Assembly (NCBI RefSeq): GCF_010993705.1
Contig: NZ_WOFO01000012.1
Span: 59,112-123,111 of the forward strand
From: Cyclobacterium sp. SYSU L10401
GTDB taxonomy: Bacteria > Bacteroidota > Bacteroidia > Cytophagales > Cyclobacteriaceae
DNA: 64,000 nt
Reading direction: 5' to 3'
Part shown: piece after piece, positions 9,499-19,654 of the stretch
Position numbering within the stretch: the first letter of the stretch is position 1
How the letters are laid out: the number at the start of each line of letters is the position of its first letter
Notes under the pieces: generated by a model
The model's input: only the letters and a program-made list of their open reading frames with translations
What the model was told of the DNA's origin: nothing
Database searches by the model: none
Made by a program: the position numbers and the translations under genes

Positions 9499-9656
9499 AA
9501 ATTTGATTTGAAGTTAACAATCAATCAATTTTATACAAATTCTGTGGATATTCCAATCAATGGCAGGAAGTAAAGCGGATGATCTTGGATTTCCAACAAA
9601 TTATAAACGCTTTAAAACCAATTCAGTTTATGCAAATCGGATATTTCTGAAGGAAA

Positions 9657-11576
9657 CTATTGGATAACAACTTCAATCCTTCGATTGTATGACCTGTTTT
9701 CCTCTGTATCATTGGGGCGGAGAGGGGATGAAGAACCTTCTCCACTGGTGTCAATTCTTTCCCCAGGTATTCCTGAATCAATCAGAAATGCCCTGACTTT
9801 TTCCGCTCTTCTTCTGCTAAGGGACACATTATAGGTGTCATTGCCCACATTATCAGTGTGCCCTGCAATCAAAATGGATACTGCAGGATGATCTTCCAAA
9901 AATTTCACCAGCCGCTTAAGCGAACTGATGGAAGCAGGTTTAAGGCTGGTTTCATCAAAATCAAAAAATACATTCTCGAATACAAAATAATTTCCGGAGG
10001 CGATGGGTTCCAGATAGACTTCCAGGTTTTTTCTGTTCTTCAAACTATCACGATCCACATTGAAAATCTTAGGCATAAATCCCTTTTTTTCTACATACAG
10101 ACCTGAAAAAGCCTTGTCCGGATAGATCATGGTGAAAGCCCCGCTTTGTCCATCCGCATTAAATCTGTATAAAGTGCTATCCGTGTCCAGGTCTACAAGA
10201 GAAAGTATAGCATCTACAGGTTCACCGGTTTCCTCATTGACTACCTTTCCTTCGGTCACGATTATTTTTTCACCCAGATCGATCTCCTGCGGAAAATCAA
10301 ATCTATACAAATAAGAACTATCCACCCTTCCCGATAAGTAACTGTTTTCCGTGTAATAGGCATAATCCTTTTGTGCAGCAATAAACAGGGCTACCTGATC
10401 CTTTTGGTCGTTTATGGGATAACCCAGGTTTTCTGGCTTTTCAAACCCTCCGGTCCCATACCTGCTCAAAAAAATGTCCTTTCCCCCGTATCCTTCATGT
10501 CCGTCTGAGGCAAAGAAAAGGACTGTATTGTTAAAAAACACAAATGGAGAGACTTCATTTCCACTGGTATTCACCTCATCTCCAACATTTTTTGCCTCCG
10601 ACCACTGGCCATCTGCATGGCTTTCGGTATACCAAATGTCGTTTTCCCCCTCTCCCCCTGGGCGATTGGAAGAAAAAAACAAGGTACTGCCATCGGCAGA
10701 AAGGGAGGGTTGTGAATCCCAAAACCTGGAATTGACATTTTTCCCCATGTTCTCCGGTTTCTGCCAGGTACCGTTAACTTTTGCTGTAAGGTAAAGATCA
10801 CAGCTTCCAAAGGAATCCGGGGTATCGCAGGAAGTAAAGATCAGGAGGTTACCATCCGCAGAAATGGTGCAGGTACCCTCGTTGTAGCGGGTATTAATCA
10901 TCACCGATATGGGTTCAGGAATGGTCCACTTCCCATCCTCCGAATTGGAAAAATAAATGTCTTCGTGGTCTCTGGGAGCTATTCCATCCCTTTTGGTGAA
11001 AAAAATCCGCTGTCCATCGGCTGTCAACACCGGAAAATACTGTAACCTGAATTGATTGAGAGGAGCGGCCAACTTTTCTTTGTTCAGCTTTAATGGGTTA
11101 TTGATTCCTTCCGCAATGAGCTCAAGTTGGCGCTGCTTCTTCTGATAAGCGTCTGAAGACAGGAATTCAGGAGTGAAATAACCCTTATGCTCCTCCACCA
11201 CATCCAATGCTTGCTGAAAATCCCCCATTTGCAGGTGTATCTGTCCCTGCAACCAACCCATTTTCCCTCTAAAAAAATCACTATCCTTGATGGCAAGCCG
11301 ACTTTGCCCCATTTTTATTACCTCCAAGGCCTCGGTAGCCTGACCACTGCTCAGCAAAACCTGGGCGTGCCGAATATACGCTTCATAAAAATCCTTGCTT
11401 CTGGAATAGGCCTCCCGGAATTTCTCCCTCGCTTCGGCTAATTGCTTCCTTTGAAGAAAACCCTCTCCTTCTTCAAAATACCTGATGGCCCGCTTGTCGA
11501 TAATGGAATATTCCTGAGCCATCCCCTGTACACAGGCAGCAACCAATAGCAAACAAAGCAACACCAACCTCAACAT
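9657..11576 (-). CDS. PorE-like OmpA-family protein (TPR, PD40 propeller, CRD, OmpA)
   Basis: 639 aa. A signal peptide with possible lipobox (LVAAC, Cys15) is followed by TPR-like helices (about 25-100), PD40/WD40-like propeller blades (about 160-430, e.g. NEGTCTISADGNLLIFTS, SQPSLSADGSTLFFSSNRPGG), a carboxypeptidase-regulatory-like module (about 445-520) and an OmpA C-terminal domain (527-639) with the peptidoglycan-binding pattern GHTDNVG (Asp575) ... LSRRRAEKV. This domain order is that of PorE, a T9SS component of P. gingivalis that tethers the system to peptidoglycan (known). The window also has a T9SS substrate and GldH, but related non-T9SS paralogues with the same order exist in Bacteroidota. 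It lies 6 nt downstream of queE. Confidence 0.88.
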   Translation of the reverse strand: MLRLVLLCLLLVAACVQGMAQEYSIIDKRAIRYFEEGEGFLQRKQLAEAREKFREAYSRSKDFYEAYIRHAQVLLSSGQATEALEVIKMGQSRLAIKDSDFFRGKMGWLQGQIHLQMGDFQQALDVVEEHKGYFTPEFLSSDAYQKKQRQLELIAEGINNPLKLNKEKLAAPLNQFRLQYFPVLTADGQRIFFTKRDGIAPRDHEDIYFSNSEDGKWTIPEPISVMINTRYNEGTCTISADGNLLIFTSCDTPDSFGSCDLYLTAKVNGTWQKPENMGKNVNSRFWDSQPSLSADGSTLFFSSNRPGGEGENDIWYTESHADGQWSEAKNVGDEVNTSGNEVSPFVFFNNTVLFFASDGHEGYGGKDIFLSRYGTGGFEKPENLGYPINDQKDQVALFIAAQKDYAYYTENSYLSGRVDSSYLYRFDFPQEIDLGEKIIVTEGKVVNEETGEPVDAILSLVDLDTDSTLYRFNADGQSGAFTMIYPDKAFSGLYVEKKGFMPKIFNVDRDSLKNRKNLEVYLEPIASGNYFVFENVFFDFDETSLKPASISSLKRLVKFLEDHPAVSILIAGHTDNVGNDTYNVSLSRRRAEKVRAFLIDSGIPGERIDTSGEGSSSPLRPNDTEENRSYNRRIEVVIQ

Positions 11577-11582
11577 ATCTTT

Positions 11583-12212
11583 CTAGGGTATTTCCATGTA
11601 TTTATGGGTTTGCAATGAAACCCTCCAGGAAGGATTTTCTTTAACAAATTCGATGATTAAAGGGGTCATCTTTGCTGCCCTGGACCATTCAGGCTGCAGC
11701 AGCAGGTGGCATTTATCCTGGACCAATGCGGCATGTTTCAAGGCAAAATCAAAGTCACTTTTATGGTTAATGATCACTTTCATTTCATCGGCGCGTTCAT
11801 AAATACCCAGATCCGGAGCTTTAAACTTCTTGGGTGAAAAACAGATCCAGTCCAGACTTCCGGATAAGGGATAAACCCCAGAGGTCTCCAAGTTGATTTG
11901 GAACCCCTTTTGTTTCAGCAGTCTGGTAAGCAAGCTTAAATCATACATCATGGGCTCTCCACCCGTTATCACAGCCAATCTTGAAGGATAGGACGCTGCT
12001 TCTTCCACTATCTTTTCCACCGGAACCAAAGGCCAATTGCCTGCCTCCCAGGAGGATTTTACATCACACCAGACACAACCCACATCGCATCCACCCAGGC
12101 GGATAAAGTAGGCGGATTGTCCTGAAAATATTCCTTCTCCCTGAATGGTATAAAAGGCCTCCATTAAAGGCAAAAGCTGCCCTTTCTGAACCAATTGCTG
12201 TTCTTCTTTCAT
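11583..12212 (-). CDS. queE: 7-carboxy-7-deazaguanine synthase (radical SAM)
   Basis: 209 aa. Converts 6-carboxytetrahydropterin to 7-carboxy-7-deazaguanine in queuosine/preQ0 biosynthesis, a radical SAM step. Visible marks: EAFYTIQGEG at the N-terminus, the CX3CX2C cluster motif Cys42/Cys46/Cys49 (GGCDVGCVWCD), typical of QueE rather than generic CX3CXPhiC, and the GGEPMMY SAM-binding motif. The length fits the short Bacteroidota/Gram-negative QueE. It lies between folD (57 nt) and the PorE-like gene (6 nt) in the same direction. Other queuosine genes are not in the window. Confidence 0.93.
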   Translation of the reverse strand: MKEEQQLVQKGQLLPLMEAFYTIQGEGIFSGQSAYFIRLGGCDVGCVWCDVKSSWEAGNWPLVPVEKIVEEAASYPSRLAVITGGEPMMYDLSLLTRLLKQKGFQINLETSGVYPLSGSLDWICFSPKKFKAPDLGIYERADEMKVIINHKSDFDFALKHAALVQDKCHLLLQPEWSRAAKMTPLIIEFVKENPSWRVSLQTHKYMEIP

Positions 12213-12269
12213 AATTTTTGATTGAGCGGGTTATTGAACCGCTGGTTTACAATAAATTAAACGCTAAAC

Positions 12270-13169
12270 TCAGGGATAAATTTCTCCCTTTGCCGCCAAA
12301 AGCGTATTATATAATAGCGAAGCAATGGTCATCGGCCCTACTCCCCCTGGTACCGGTGTGATGGCTGAAGCCTTTTCGGCAACTTCATCGAAAACCACAT
12401 CGCCTACCAGTCGGTAACCGCTTTTCTTGCTGTCGTCTGCGATACGGTGTATGCCCACATCTATCACCACTGCACCGGGCTTTACCATATCCCCAGTCAC
12501 AAATCCAGCTTTTCCAATGGCCACGATCAGGATGTCTGCACTGGCGGCGATTTCTTTGAGGTTTTGGGTGCGGCTATGGGTGAGCGTTACCGTACAATTG
12601 CCCGGATAATCATTCCTGCCCATCAATATACTCATAGGAGACCCTACAATGTGACTCCTGCCGATCACCACGCAATGCTTACCCGACGTTTCTAATTCAT
12701 ACCGCTTCAGTAACTCTACAATGCCATTGGGAGTGGCAGAAATATAGGCCGGCCAGCCAAGCGTCATCCTTCCTACATTTGCCGGAGTAAAGCCATCTAC
12801 GTCTTTTTTAGGTTTAATCTCTGCGGTAACCTTATCCACAGCTATGTGCTTTGGTAGCGGCAACTGTACAATTAATCCGTGGATACCAGGGTTATCATTG
12901 ATTTTCCGGATCTCCCTGAGCAATGCCTCCTCGGACACCTCTGCACCCAGCCGTACCAGGGTGGACTTAAAACCAACCTGCTCACAGGCCTTTACTTTTG
13001 CCGCAACGTAGGTCTGGCTGGCGCCATCCTCGCCCACCAATATGGCAGCTAAATGAGGAGGTTTTTTACCTTCCCCCGTCATTTGGGCTACCTCTGCGGC
13101 TATTTCTTCCTTTATGGTAGCCGAAATTTTTTTTCCGTCGATTTTAACAAATCCGTTCTTTTGTTCCAT
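12270..13169 (-). CDS. folD: Bifunctional methylene-THF dehydrogenase/cyclohydrolase
   Basis: 299 aa from the ATG at 13169; an upstream in-frame TTG at 13184 would add five residues and is less likely. FolD interconverts 5,10-methylene-, methenyl- and 10-formyl-tetrahydrofolate in the cytosol. Motifs: [16 protein letters not shown] (substrate-binding Tyr and catalytic Lys), [17 protein letters not shown], the NADP-binding [13 protein letters not shown] and the C-terminal [13 protein letters not shown]. Length is normal (E. coli about 288). It is flanked in the same direction by lepA (73 nt upstream) and queE, which may form an operon. Confidence 0.95.
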   Translation of the reverse strand: MEQKNGFVKIDGKKISATIKEEIAAEVAQMTGEGKKPPHLAAILVGEDGASQTYVAAKVKACEQVGFKSTLVRLGAEVSEEALLREIRKINDNPGIHGLIVQLPLPKHIAVDKVTAEIKPKKDVDGFTPANVGRMTLGWPAYISATPNGIVELLKRYELETSGKHCVVIGRSHIVGSPMSILMGRNDYPGNCTVTLTHSRTQNLKEIAASADILIVAIGKAGFVTGDMVKPGAVVIDVGIHRIADDSKKSGYRLVGDVVFDEVAEKASAITPVPGGVGPMTIASLLYNTLLAAKGEIYP

Positions 13170-13242
13170 AAGTATTTTTTTCAAAAGCAGTTCCGGAATC
13201 AGGTGACCCGGGTTAATTGAACAGGTGTAAAAAAAAGAGTTG

Positions 13243-15036
13243 CTAGTCTAATTTCAACACGGCCATAAAGGCTTCCTGAGGCACTTCCACATTGCCTACC
13301 TGCCGCATCCGTTTTTTTCCTTTTTTCTGCTTTTCCAATAATTTCCTTTTCCGTGAAATATCACCTCCATAGCATTTTGCCAATACATTTTTCCGCAAGG
13401 CTTTAACCGTCTCACGGGCAATTACTTTCGTTCCAATGGCGGCCTGAATGGCGATTTCAAACATTTGCCTGGGCACCAGCTCTTTCAGTTTTTCGCAGAG
13501 TCGTTTTCCCCATTCGTAGGCCTTGTCCCGGTGAACAATCGCTGAAAGGGCATCCACAGGTTCTCCATTGAGCATGACATCTAATCGAACCATGTGCGAC
13601 TGCCTGAAGCCGATCAGTTCATAATCCAGGGAGGCATAACCTCTGGAAATGGTTTTGAGTTTGTCAAAAAAGTCAAAGACAATTTCCACCAGGGGCATAT
13701 CGAAGGTCAATTCCACCCTGTCGGAGGTCAGGTAGACCTGATTTTTGATCTGCCCCCGCTTGTCCATACAGAGCTGGATCACCGGTCCTATATAATCTGC
13801 TGCCGTGATGATGGCTGCTTTTACATACGGCTCCTCAATGTGCTTGAATAAATTGGGCTCAGGCATATCTGAAGGAGCGTTGACAAAGCGGTATTCATCG
13901 TTGTTCATCAATGCCCGGAACTGAACCGAGGGAACAGTGGTGATCACCGTCATGTCAAATTCCCGTTCGAGCCGTTCCTGAATGATTTCCATGTGCAGCA
14001 TTCCCAGAAAGCCGCAGCGAAAGCCAAATCCCAGTGCTGCAGAAGTCTCCGGCTCCCAAACCAGGGAGGCATCATTCAGCTGGAGTTTTTCCATAGAAGC
14101 CCTCAGTTCTTCAAAATCGGTAGTCTCCACAGGATATATACCTGCAAATACCATGGGTTTTACATTTTCAAATCCCTGAACCGTCTTGCTGCAAGGCCGT
14201 TTTACGTGAGTAATGGTGTCCCCTACTTTTACCTCCTTGGCCACTTTGATACCGGAGACCAGGTAGCCTACATTACCGGCCTTCAGTTGCTGCTGGGGTT
14301 TTTGCTGTATGCCCAAAATTCCAATTTCATCGGCATGATATTCCTTTCCGGTATTGACGAACTTGATCCGGTCTCCTTTGTTGATGGTCCCGTTGAAAAT
14401 CCGGAACAACACTTCCACTCCCCTGAAGGGGTTGTACACGGAGTCAAATATCATGGCTTGCAGCGGTCCCTCTTCATCCCCCTTGGGGGCCGGTACTTTT
14501 TCCACCACCGCATTGAGGATGTCTTCGATGCCTATCCCTTCCTTTCCGGATGCCAGAATGATGTCTTCCCTATCGCAGCCTATCATTTCCATGACCTCAT
14601 CGGCCACCACCTCCGGCTGGGCACCGGGCAGGTCAATTTTATTCAATACCGGAATGATCTCCAGGTCATGCCCTATGGCCAGGTAAAGGTTGGATATGGT
14701 CTGGGCTTCAATTCCCTGGGAAGCATCCACTATCAATAAGGCTCCTTCACAGGCAGCAATAGAGCGGGAAACTTCATAAGAAAAGTCCACATGTCCGGGC
14801 GTATCAATCAGATTGAGGGTATATTCTTCTCCCTTGTAGGGATATTTCATTTGGATGGCATGAGACTTAATGGTAATCCCCCGCTCTCTTTCCAGGTCCA
14901 TACTATCCAATAGCTGGTCCTGCATCTCCCTATCCGTCACGGTATTGGTAAATTGCAGGAGCCGGTCTGCCAGTGTACTTTTGCCATGGTCTATATGGGC
15001 AATGATACAGAAATTTCTTATTTTTTGCATGTTCAT
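13243..15036 (-). CDS. lepA: Elongation factor 4 (back-translocating GTPase LepA)
   Basis: 597 aa, the usual length. GTPase motifs: AHIDHGKST (G1, about 13-21), ERGITIKSH (G2), DTPGH (G3) and NKIDLP (G4), followed by EF-G-like domains and the LepA-specific C-terminus ([25 protein letters not shown]). It acts on ribosomes with mispositioned tRNAs. The ATG at 15036 and one two codons later are both possible starts. A TAnnTTTG-type box on the minus strand (15045-15052) lies so close that, if used, the mRNA would be nearly leaderless; I give that little weight. Confidence 0.97.
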   Translation of the reverse strand: MNMQKIRNFCIIAHIDHGKSTLADRLLQFTNTVTDREMQDQLLDSMDLERERGITIKSHAIQMKYPYKGEEYTLNLIDTPGHVDFSYEVSRSIAACEGALLIVDASQGIEAQTISNLYLAIGHDLEIIPVLNKIDLPGAQPEVVADEVMEMIGCDREDIILASGKEGIGIEDILNAVVEKVPAPKGDEEGPLQAMIFDSVYNPFRGVEVLFRIFNGTINKGDRIKFVNTGKEYHADEIGILGIQQKPQQQLKAGNVGYLVSGIKVAKEVKVGDTITHVKRPCSKTVQGFENVKPMVFAGIYPVETTDFEELRASMEKLQLNDASLVWEPETSAALGFGFRCGFLGMLHMEIIQERLEREFDMTVITTVPSVQFRALMNNDEYRFVNAPSDMPEPNLFKHIEEPYVKAAIITAADYIGPVIQLCMDKRGQIKNQVYLTSDRVELTFDMPLVEIVFDFFDKLKTISRGYASLDYELIGFRQSHMVRLDVMLNGEPVDALSAIVHRDKAYEWGKRLCEKLKELVPRQMFEIAIQAAIGTKVIARETVKALRKNVLAKCYGGDISRKRKLLEKQKKGKKRMRQVGNVEVPQEAFMAVLKLD

Positions 15037-15430
15037 ACTGGGTGCAAAATTAGTAAATCCCCGGCGTTTTTATAGGTTTTGATGATTTTAATTAGAAGTA
15101 GGCCTTTCTATTGGTTCACCGCCCATTTACACTGATTTTCACAGATTTTTTCTGATATCTCTAAACTGCGAATAACTGACCCTTATTCTGTGATTTATCT
15201 GTGCAAATCAGTTGTGCAACTTTTTTCACCACAGATTTTCCTGGTATATATCGCATAATCTGCAGTGGGACCATTTTGAAGGTTGGATTTGTTTATAGAA
15301 TCGCAGATATTTGGGATATATTGCAAGCTGGTCGGTGAAAATGACCCTTTTTGGGCCGTGCAGTTGGCTCCCCATCCATTTGGAGGAAGGTAGAGGAATC
15401 ACCGCTCATAAGAAGAAATACGGGAGTTTA
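15037..15430. other. 394-bp intergenic region with imperfect inverted repeat
   Basis: Lies between divergent lepA and the DUF922 gene. It contains an inverted repeat: CTGATTTTCACAGAT (15132-15146) and ATCTGTGCAAATCAG (15197-15211), 14 of 15 bases matching, with further similar CACAGATTTT words nearby (about 15229). Such CACAGAT-rich repeats look like a dispersed intergenic element, but copy number cannot be judged from one window. No convincing coding sequence was seen before the ATG at 15431. Confidence 0.5.
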
Positions 15431-16036
15431 ATGAATAGAAATGCTTTTCTGTGTGTGGCAGTCGGACTGTTATTTTGTGGCAGCCTGCTTTCGGGGTCGA
15501 TTCCCAAAGACCCGCCCAAAAGGGGAAAGGTAACCGTCTCTCCCAACCGCACGCTCAATTGGGAAGATTTTAAAGAGGTGGAAGTCATCCGCGGCAAAAG
15601 CAGTATCAATGCCATTTGCCTCAGCACCTGCGAGGTGGAGATCCTGAAGCTGCATACCTATCCCGACCACCTAAAGCTGGAAATCAACGCCAAAATCCAC
15701 CTTCAGAAGGACCTGTCTCAAGTAAGCCGGGATTTTCTGAGCCGCTCGGACGAGTCCACAAAAAAACAGGTTTTACACCACGAGAACGGTCATTTTGCCA
15801 TTGCCCAGATCATCGGTTACCGAATCGTCCGGGATGTGAACGGCCATGCATTCGATCCCAGCCAGTACAAAACCCAACTTAACGGGATCATCCGGGAAAA
15901 TTTCAAAAACTGGAAAAGACTGGATTCCCAGTACGATGCCCAAACCACCAAACCCAATAATGCCGAGGCTCAAAAACGCTGGGATGAATTTTTCACATCG
16001 GAGCTGCTGGAACTACGGCAGGCAATCTACCCTTAA
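15431..16036 (+). CDS. DUF922-like putative secreted Zn-dependent protease
   Basis: 201 aa from the ATG at 15431, chosen because it opens a signal peptide (NRNAFLCVAVGLLFCGSLLSG); an open frame upstream adds 40 residues of non-signal sequence. The TLNWEDFKEV segment is typical of DUF922, a family of predicted metallopeptidases, and the zinc motif HExxH is present as HENGH (His117-Glu118-His121) within LHHENGHFAIAQ. Activity and substrate are unknown. The next gene starts 2 nt after its stop, so they form a pair. Confidence 0.8.
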   Translation: MNRNAFLCVAVGLLFCGSLLSGSIPKDPPKRGKVTVSPNRTLNWEDFKEVEVIRGKSSINAICLSTCEVEILKLHTYPDHLKLEINAKIHLQKDLSQVSRDFLSRSDESTKKQVLHHENGHFAIAQIIGYRIVRDVNGHAFDPSQYKTQLNGIIRENFKNWKRLDSQYDAQTTKPNNAEAQKRWDEFFTSELLELRQAIYP

Positions 16037-16038
16037 GC

Positions 16039-16569
16039 ATGAAATCCATCGCAGAAAAAAAGAAAAACGAGCACCTGATCGAATACATCCTGTACCTGTA
16101 TCGCATGGAAGACCTTATCCGTGTCTATCAGTTTAACATGGAAGATCTGGAGCAGTATGTATTGACGCACAAAAACGTAAGTCCCCGGGATCGGGCGGAA
16201 AGCAAAGCCTGGCTGGAAAGATTGGCCGATGGCATGAAACGGGCCGGAATAGAGGAAAAGGGGCACTTACCCGAAGTGCAAGCCCTGGTAGATCGGCTGG
16301 CAAAATTCCACTGGAAATTACTCAAAACGGACCCGGTTTACCTGTCCCTGCACCGCAAAGCCCAGCCACACTTACTCACGCTGCTTTCCGACCTAAACGA
16401 TGAAAACCCAGGCCACGAAATTCAGATTTTTATACACACCCTCTATGGATTGTTGCTGAGCAAATTAAACGGTAAAAAAGCCCCCGAATCCGTTGAAGCC
16501 GCCGCCGCCCGGTTTGGAGAAGTGCTTTCCTACCTGGATGCGCAGTTTAGAGCTTCTGAACAGGCCTGA
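16039..16569 (+). CDS. DUF4924 family protein
   Basis: 176 aa, helical and soluble, no signal or membrane segment. The opening NEHLIEYILYLYRMEDLIRVYQFN matches what I recall of DUF4924, a Bacteroidota-only family of unknown function. It begins 2 nt after the DUF922-like gene and ends 8 nt before the convergent helicase. No function can be given. Confidence 0.75.
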   Translation: MKSIAEKKKNEHLIEYILYLYRMEDLIRVYQFNMEDLEQYVLTHKNVSPRDRAESKAWLERLADGMKRAGIEEKGHLPEVQALVDRLAKFHWKLLKTDPVYLSLHRKAQPHLLTLLSDLNDENPGHEIQIFIHTLYGLLLSKLNGKKAPESVEAAAARFGEVLSYLDAQFRASEQA

Positions 16570-16577
16570 TACCAGGC

Positions 16578-18512
16578 CTACTGCCCGCCATCCCAGTACT
16601 CGTACACACTGTGGTAGCAGTCGTTTGCCTGCACGTGATCCAGGAAGGACTGGTAAAAAGGATGACTGCCGATGGTGGCGCTATCCCCCAATACGATGAG
16701 TTTCCGCTTTGCCCGGGTAAGCGCCACGTTCATCCTTCGGGTATTGCTCAAAAAACCGATTTCTCCCTGGGGATTGGAGCGGGTGAGGCTGATCAGCATG
16801 ATGTCCTTTTCCTGGCCCTGAAAGCCATCTACCGTACTTATCGTTATGCGATCGCCCAATTGTTTCAAATAAAGCCAGGTTGTGTCCTCATTGAGCATTT
16901 CCCTGAGCAGGTTTACCTGGGCCCTGTAGGGAGCTATGACACCTATATTCCAGGGCTCATTTTCTACCATGCCCGGCCCCATCCTTTTCAGCAGGTTTTT
17001 CAATAGCCGCAGCGCCATGATGGCTTCCTCCTTGTTGCTGATACTAAAGGTTTCCTTGTCCTGATATTCCATAAAACCGCTTCCTGCGGTGTCAATGTAC
17101 TCCATTACCGCTTCATCCGCCTGGAGGTAATGCGATCTGGTATTTTCAGCCGCCTTGAGTGCTCCCCCATAAAAAGTACTGTTCGAAAAACCCATGATGG
17201 TTTCCGGCATGCGGTATTGAAGGTCTAGCATATGGGAAGAGAGTGGGTTGCGGGCAATGGCCTTCTCAAAAAGGGTCACCTGTAATCCCTCAAAGGCTTC
17301 CCTGGATTTTATGGTGGGTGGCAGCTGACAATGATCCCCCGCCATCACCACTTTTTCGGCTTGCAGGATCGGTATCCATGTAGCAGGCTCTAACCCCTGC
17401 GCAGCTTCATCCAAAAATACAACAGGGAAATTTCTACCTTTCAGTAAGGATGAAGCTGCCCCCACCAAGGTACAGGCAATCACCTGACTGCTTTCTAATA
17501 CCGTCTGCACCATGTAATCGTATAACTGTCTGGCTTCTCCAAAACAACGGTTGGCTTCATTCATTTCCATCTTTCTTTTTTCCCTTTCGGCAGGGCCAAA
17601 ATTCCTTTTGAATTTCTTCGCCTTTCTTCTGGCTTCTTCACCGGTTTTTTTGAGCTTTTTATAATCTTTGTAGGCCGGATGTGCCAGCACCTTGGCATCC
17701 AGGGTTTGCTGGAAAATACCATCCTCCACCCTCGCAGGATGCCCCATCCTAAGTACCTGTACCCCCTCTGCCAGGAGCTTTTCCACCAATACATCTACAG
17801 CAGCATTACTTGGCGCACAAACCATAACCTGGGCATGGTACCGGAGGGTAGTAACAATACCCTGAACCAGGGTGGTGGTCTTACCGGTTCCGGGGGGGCC
17901 ATGTACAATGGCGAGGTCCTTTGACCGGTGCATCAGTGCCAATGCCTGATTCTGGCTTTCATTTAGCCCTTCTACCTGTACCTCGTCCATTTTTGATATG
18001 GCCGCATTTTCCTTTCCCAACAATACATCTCTGAGATAGGCCAGCCGGTTGTTTTCTGCCTGAAGCACATTTTCCATGGCTGCACTCATGACCTTATAGG
18101 AGGTTTCATCAAACATCAGGTCCAATCCCAATTTCCCCTCATTGATCCAGTCTGGCAAATGGCCGGCATTCAAACTAAGGGTCATTTGATTTCTATGGAC
18201 ATGGTTTACCACTCCATTTACAAAACTGGCCCGAAGGTTGTTCTCCACGTTGTTGGAAAAAAGACAAATGGATTTTCCAGATTGAAACCTGTGGTTATCC
18301 TGTGCTTCATGAACACTTACTTCTATTATCAGCTGTTCGGAAAAAGTATATTTTACCTTTACCAAATTCACTGGGTACCAACACATTCCGGAAGCAATTT
18401 TGTCTTTGATGGATTTGCTATAGGTAAGTTGACGAAACTGCCTGCGATCTTCTTCCCATTCCTGTTGTAAAAGTTTGCTGGTATATGCTATTTCTTCTTT
18501 TATATTTGCCAT
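16578..18512 (-). CDS. SF1B DNA/RNA helicase, IGHMBP2/Dna2-like
   Basis: 644 aa from the ATG at 18512; an upstream TTG (18569) would add 19 residues and is unlikely. Superfamily 1 helicase marks: Walker A GPPGTGKT (205-212), Walker B LDEAAQG, motif III AGDHCQLPPT, LDLQYRMPE (motif IV region), ISTVDGFQGQEKD (motif V) and NVALTRAKRKL (motif VI). The N-terminal third resembles the OB/stalk of IGHMBP2-like helicases. Probably 5'-3' helicase activity on DNA or RNA; cellular role unknown. Divergent from acpH with a 74-bp spacer. Confidence 0.9.
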   Translation of the reverse strand: MANIKEEIAYTSKLLQQEWEEDRRQFRQLTYSKSIKDKIASGMCWYPVNLVKVKYTFSEQLIIEVSVHEAQDNHRFQSGKSICLFSNNVENNLRASFVNGVVNHVHRNQMTLSLNAGHLPDWINEGKLGLDLMFDETSYKVMSAAMENVLQAENNRLAYLRDVLLGKENAAISKMDEVQVEGLNESQNQALALMHRSKDLAIVHGPPGTGKTTTLVQGIVTTLRYHAQVMVCAPSNAAVDVLVEKLLAEGVQVLRMGHPARVEDGIFQQTLDAKVLAHPAYKDYKKLKKTGEEARRKAKKFKRNFGPAEREKRKMEMNEANRCFGEARQLYDYMVQTVLESSQVIACTLVGAASSLLKGRNFPVVFLDEAAQGLEPATWIPILQAEKVVMAGDHCQLPPTIKSREAFEGLQVTLFEKAIARNPLSSHMLDLQYRMPETIMGFSNSTFYGGALKAAENTRSHYLQADEAVMEYIDTAGSGFMEYQDKETFSISNKEEAIMALRLLKNLLKRMGPGMVENEPWNIGVIAPYRAQVNLLREMLNEDTTWLYLKQLGDRITISTVDGFQGQEKDIMLISLTRSNPQGEIGFLSNTRRMNVALTRAKRKLIVLGDSATIGSHPFYQSFLDHVQANDCYHSVYEYWDGGQ

Positions 18513-18586
18513 TGGTATTTTCTTTTTCACAGGGCCAAGATTAGGAAAAACATTTCTATTTACTATCAAAACAGCCTAAAGACCGC

Positions 18587-19192
18587 ATGAATTTTCTTGC
18601 ACATGCTTATTTATCATTTGATCAACCCAAAATACTGGTCGGTAATTTTATCGGAGATTTTGTCAGGGGCAATCTGGATCGTCAATTCGAAAAAGATATC
18701 GTGAAGGGTATATTGCTACACCGGGAGATTGATTCGTTTACCGATAGCCACCCATTGGTAAAAGAAGCACAAAGCCTGCTCAAACCGGTATTTAAAAGAT
18801 ATGCCATGGTGATTACGGATATGTATTTTGATTATTTCCTGGCAAAAAACTGGCAGGAGTATGATGATCGGAGTCTTGAAAGCTTTGCGCAATGGGTTTA
18901 TGAAGTAGTAAGGTCCCACAAAGAAATACTTCCGGAAAAATTTCAATATCCCTTTAAATACATGCAGAAAGAAAACTGGCTGGTGGCTTACGGAACCATG
19001 GAAGGGCTTCAGCGTTCTTTTACGGGGCTGTCCTACCGCACGGCCTTTGACTCCAAAATGGAAAAAGCTCCGGGCTTTCTTAGACTACATCACGAAGAAT
19101 TTGAGCAATATTTCAAACCATTTTTCCAGGAATTGATTAATTTTTCAAAAAACAAATTAAACCAAATTTCCCTAAAAGATGGTAAGTTGTAA
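18587..19192 (+). CDS. acpH: ACP phosphodiesterase-like protein (AcpH family)
   Basis: 201 aa, the family length (E. coli AcpH 193). AcpH removes phosphopantetheine from acyl carrier protein. Family motifs: MNFLAHAYLS, GNFIGDFVRG and LHREIDSFTDSHP, a divergent HD-type metal site, with MVITDMYFDYFLAKNW. In Bacteroidota this protein is often the only AcpH homologue and its activity has mostly been assigned by similarity. The 3' end overlaps the next gene by 14 nt. Confidence 0.9.
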   Translation: MNFLAHAYLSFDQPKILVGNFIGDFVRGNLDRQFEKDIVKGILLHREIDSFTDSHPLVKEAQSLLKPVFKRYAMVITDMYFDYFLAKNWQEYDDRSLESFAQWVYEVVRSHKEILPEKFQYPFKYMQKENWLVAYGTMEGLQRSFTGLSYRTAFDSKMEKAPGFLRLHHEEFEQYFKPFFQELINFSKNKLNQISLKDGKL

Positions 19193-19628
19193 ACCTAAAA
19201 AAAGCACCTATTTAAGCCTGGGGCTGGTAGTTGTGATACTTTTTTCCGGATTGAGTTTTCTTCTGTACGACTTCTATGCCAACAGAGATTTCCCCTTTTG
19301 GTTTTACCTGCTGGGAAGCTCCATCGTAACAGTCGTTTTATTGCTGGTACTGGTAAAAATGATGGCCGGCTTTAAATTTCTGGCAGCAGGAAAAGACAAA
19401 ATAGAAATATGGCTTCCCCTTAAAGGACAAAGGAGAAAATATGCTGTAATGGACATTCTGGCGTGGCAGGAGGAAGAAGTAAAAGCCAACCAACGGGTTT
19501 TCAAGCAACTGATATTGGTTTTTTCAGATAAATACTCCTTTTCTATCAGCAACCATGAGCACCTGGGCTATGATGGATTAAAAAAATATTTGGTAAAGAA
19601 AGTATCCAAAAAACGGGTGAAGGGCTAA
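19179..19628 (+). CDS. Hypothetical protein with two membrane segments
   Basis: 149 aa. The ATG lies inside the last codons of acpH (14-nt overlap), implying translational coupling. Two hydrophobic helices (about 11-30 and 40-60) are followed by an 85-residue cytosolic domain with PH-like character (KDKIEIWLPLKGQRRKYAVMDILAWQEE). Not recognised; the layout resembles small PH-domain (DUF304-like) membrane proteins, but this is only a resemblance. Confidence 0.75.
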   Translation: MVSCKPKKSTYLSLGLVVVILFSGLSFLLYDFYANRDFPFWFYLLGSSIVTVVLLLVLVKMMAGFKFLAAGKDKIEIWLPLKGQRRKYAVMDILAWQEEEVKANQRVFKQLILVFSDKYSFSISNHEHLGYDGLKKYLVKKVSKKRVKG

Positions 19629-19654
19629 GCCCCCTATCACCGGTGATACCTTAA

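Noticed and set aside
13993-14739. 248-codon plus-strand open frame.
   Set aside because: Lies entirely antisense inside lepA, whose motifs are unambiguous.
15045-15052. Minus-strand TAATTTTG as lepA promoter.
   Set aside because: It would place the transcription start within a few bases of the ATG and lacks a -33 element.
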